NCBI GenBank assembly: GCA_031262845.1
Contig: JAISGZ010000066.1
Span: 1 to 5,192 of the forward strand
Reading direction: 5' to 3'
DNA length: 5,192 bases
DNA from: Propionibacteriaceae bacterium
GTDB lineage: Bacteria; Actinomycetota; Actinomycetes; Propionibacteriales; Propionibacteriaceae
Made by a program: the position numbers and the translations under genes. The first letter of the stretch is position 1; each line of letters begins with the position of its first letter. Positions 4,912-5,192 of this stretch are shown piece by piece. A model generated the notes under the pieces. It saw only the letters and a program-made list of their open reading frames with translations, was not told the DNA's origin and made no database searches.

Positions 4912-5192
4912 GTGAGGCACTGACGCCATCGCCCGCCGTGGTACCGGCAGAGTGGACATACCGAAGGCTCGCCGAGGCACGTTTGAGGTCGTCGATTCGG
5001 CCACCGCCCGAAGACCGGAGCGCTGGATGACCCGCTGAATTGTCAGATCCCTCTGACGGGGTCGGGCGACGAAAGTGATTTGACGCAGCCCTTGATCTTG
5101 GGCCGCCGATTCGAAGGTGATGTGACCGTAGCCGCAGATCATGCCGACCCCACTTTGCTGGACCAAGATGTCGAGAATACGAGTCAGGGGCA
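4906..5192 (-). CDS. PH-domain (bPH2-type) protein, C-terminal part
   Basis: Ninety-five C-terminal residues are visible and the frame stays open to the right edge, so the start lies outside the window. The sequence LTRILDILVQQSGVGMICGY, then GHITFESAAQDQGLRQITFV, is the typical end of a bacterial pleckstrin-homology domain (bPH2/DUF304): an ILDI strand, a Q-S-G turn, a GYG(H/T) strand, and FESAAQDQG, then the last strand and helix. Such proteins in actinobacteria are usually membrane proteins with N-terminal transmembrane helices; that part is not seen here. After the domain an Arg/Pro-containing tail of about 30 residues ends in Gly-TAG within the right inverted-repeat arm. It converges on the lipoprotein gene with a 39-bp gap. 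Its function is unknown; a TTG at 5166 is internal to the domain and not the true start. Confidence 0.82.
   Translation of the reverse strand, partial: PLTRILDILVQQSGVGMICGYGHITFESAAQDQGLRQITFVARPRQRDLTIQRVIQRSGLRAVAESTTSNVPRRAFGMSTLPVPRRAMASVPHG

Noticed and set aside
3965..4920. Target-site duplication outside the 17-bp repeat arms.
   Set aside because: The outer flanks (TTGGGG on the left, GTGAGG on the right) do not match as direct repeats. Only TA or CTAG within the arms could be a duplication, and that cannot be separated from the inverted repeat itself.
1..5192. CRISPR array, tRNA, rRNA, phage or transposase genes.
   Set aside because: No regularly spaced repeats, tRNA-like cloverleaf, rRNA sequence or DDE/serine/tyrosine recombinase motif was seen in any reading frame examined.

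Overview
The window looks like chromosomal DNA of a high-GC actinobacterium. The evidence is the GC-rich codon use, the GTG and TTG starts, and protein types with close actinobacterial counterparts: a mycobacterial-type thioredoxin/TPR protein, a small protein of the Rv1693 type directly before tlyA, and a Ser-rich lipoprotein. The stand-alone DUF362 protein, a family common in anaerobes, suggests an anaerobic or facultative member, perhaps propionibacterial. That last placement is inference only.

Left part, minus strand, read right to left: a thioredoxin-like/TPR protein (1343-2245), a 142-bp gap with a dyad symmetry, then a compact run of DUF362 protein, a 72-residue conserved small protein and the first 40 codons of a TlyA-type S4-domain rRNA methyltransferase/hemolysin, which runs off the left edge. 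The DUF362 and small genes overlap by 17 bp, and tlyA starts 10 bp after the small gene, so these three are probably one transcript.

Middle, plus strand: an intact alpha-D-glucose phosphate-specific phosphoglucomutase (pgm), transcribed divergently from the thioredoxin/TPR gene across about 100 bp. It interconverts glucose-1-P and glucose-6-P and so links glycogen/trehalose and cell-wall sugar nucleotides to glycolysis.

Right part: a 240-bp leader with several palindromes, a plus-strand Ser-rich lipoprotein with a conserved secreted domain, and, convergent to it, the C-terminal part of a minus-strand bacterial PH-domain protein that enters from the right edge.

The most unusual structure is a perfect 17-bp inverted repeat (3973-3989 and 4895-4911) that encloses the lipoprotein and its leader. 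Each arm also supplies the final Gly codon and TAG stop of the gene outside it: pgm on the left, the PH-domain gene on the right. This suggests a mobile or invertible segment, or a repeat inserted at gene ends. No transposase or recombinase is visible in the window.
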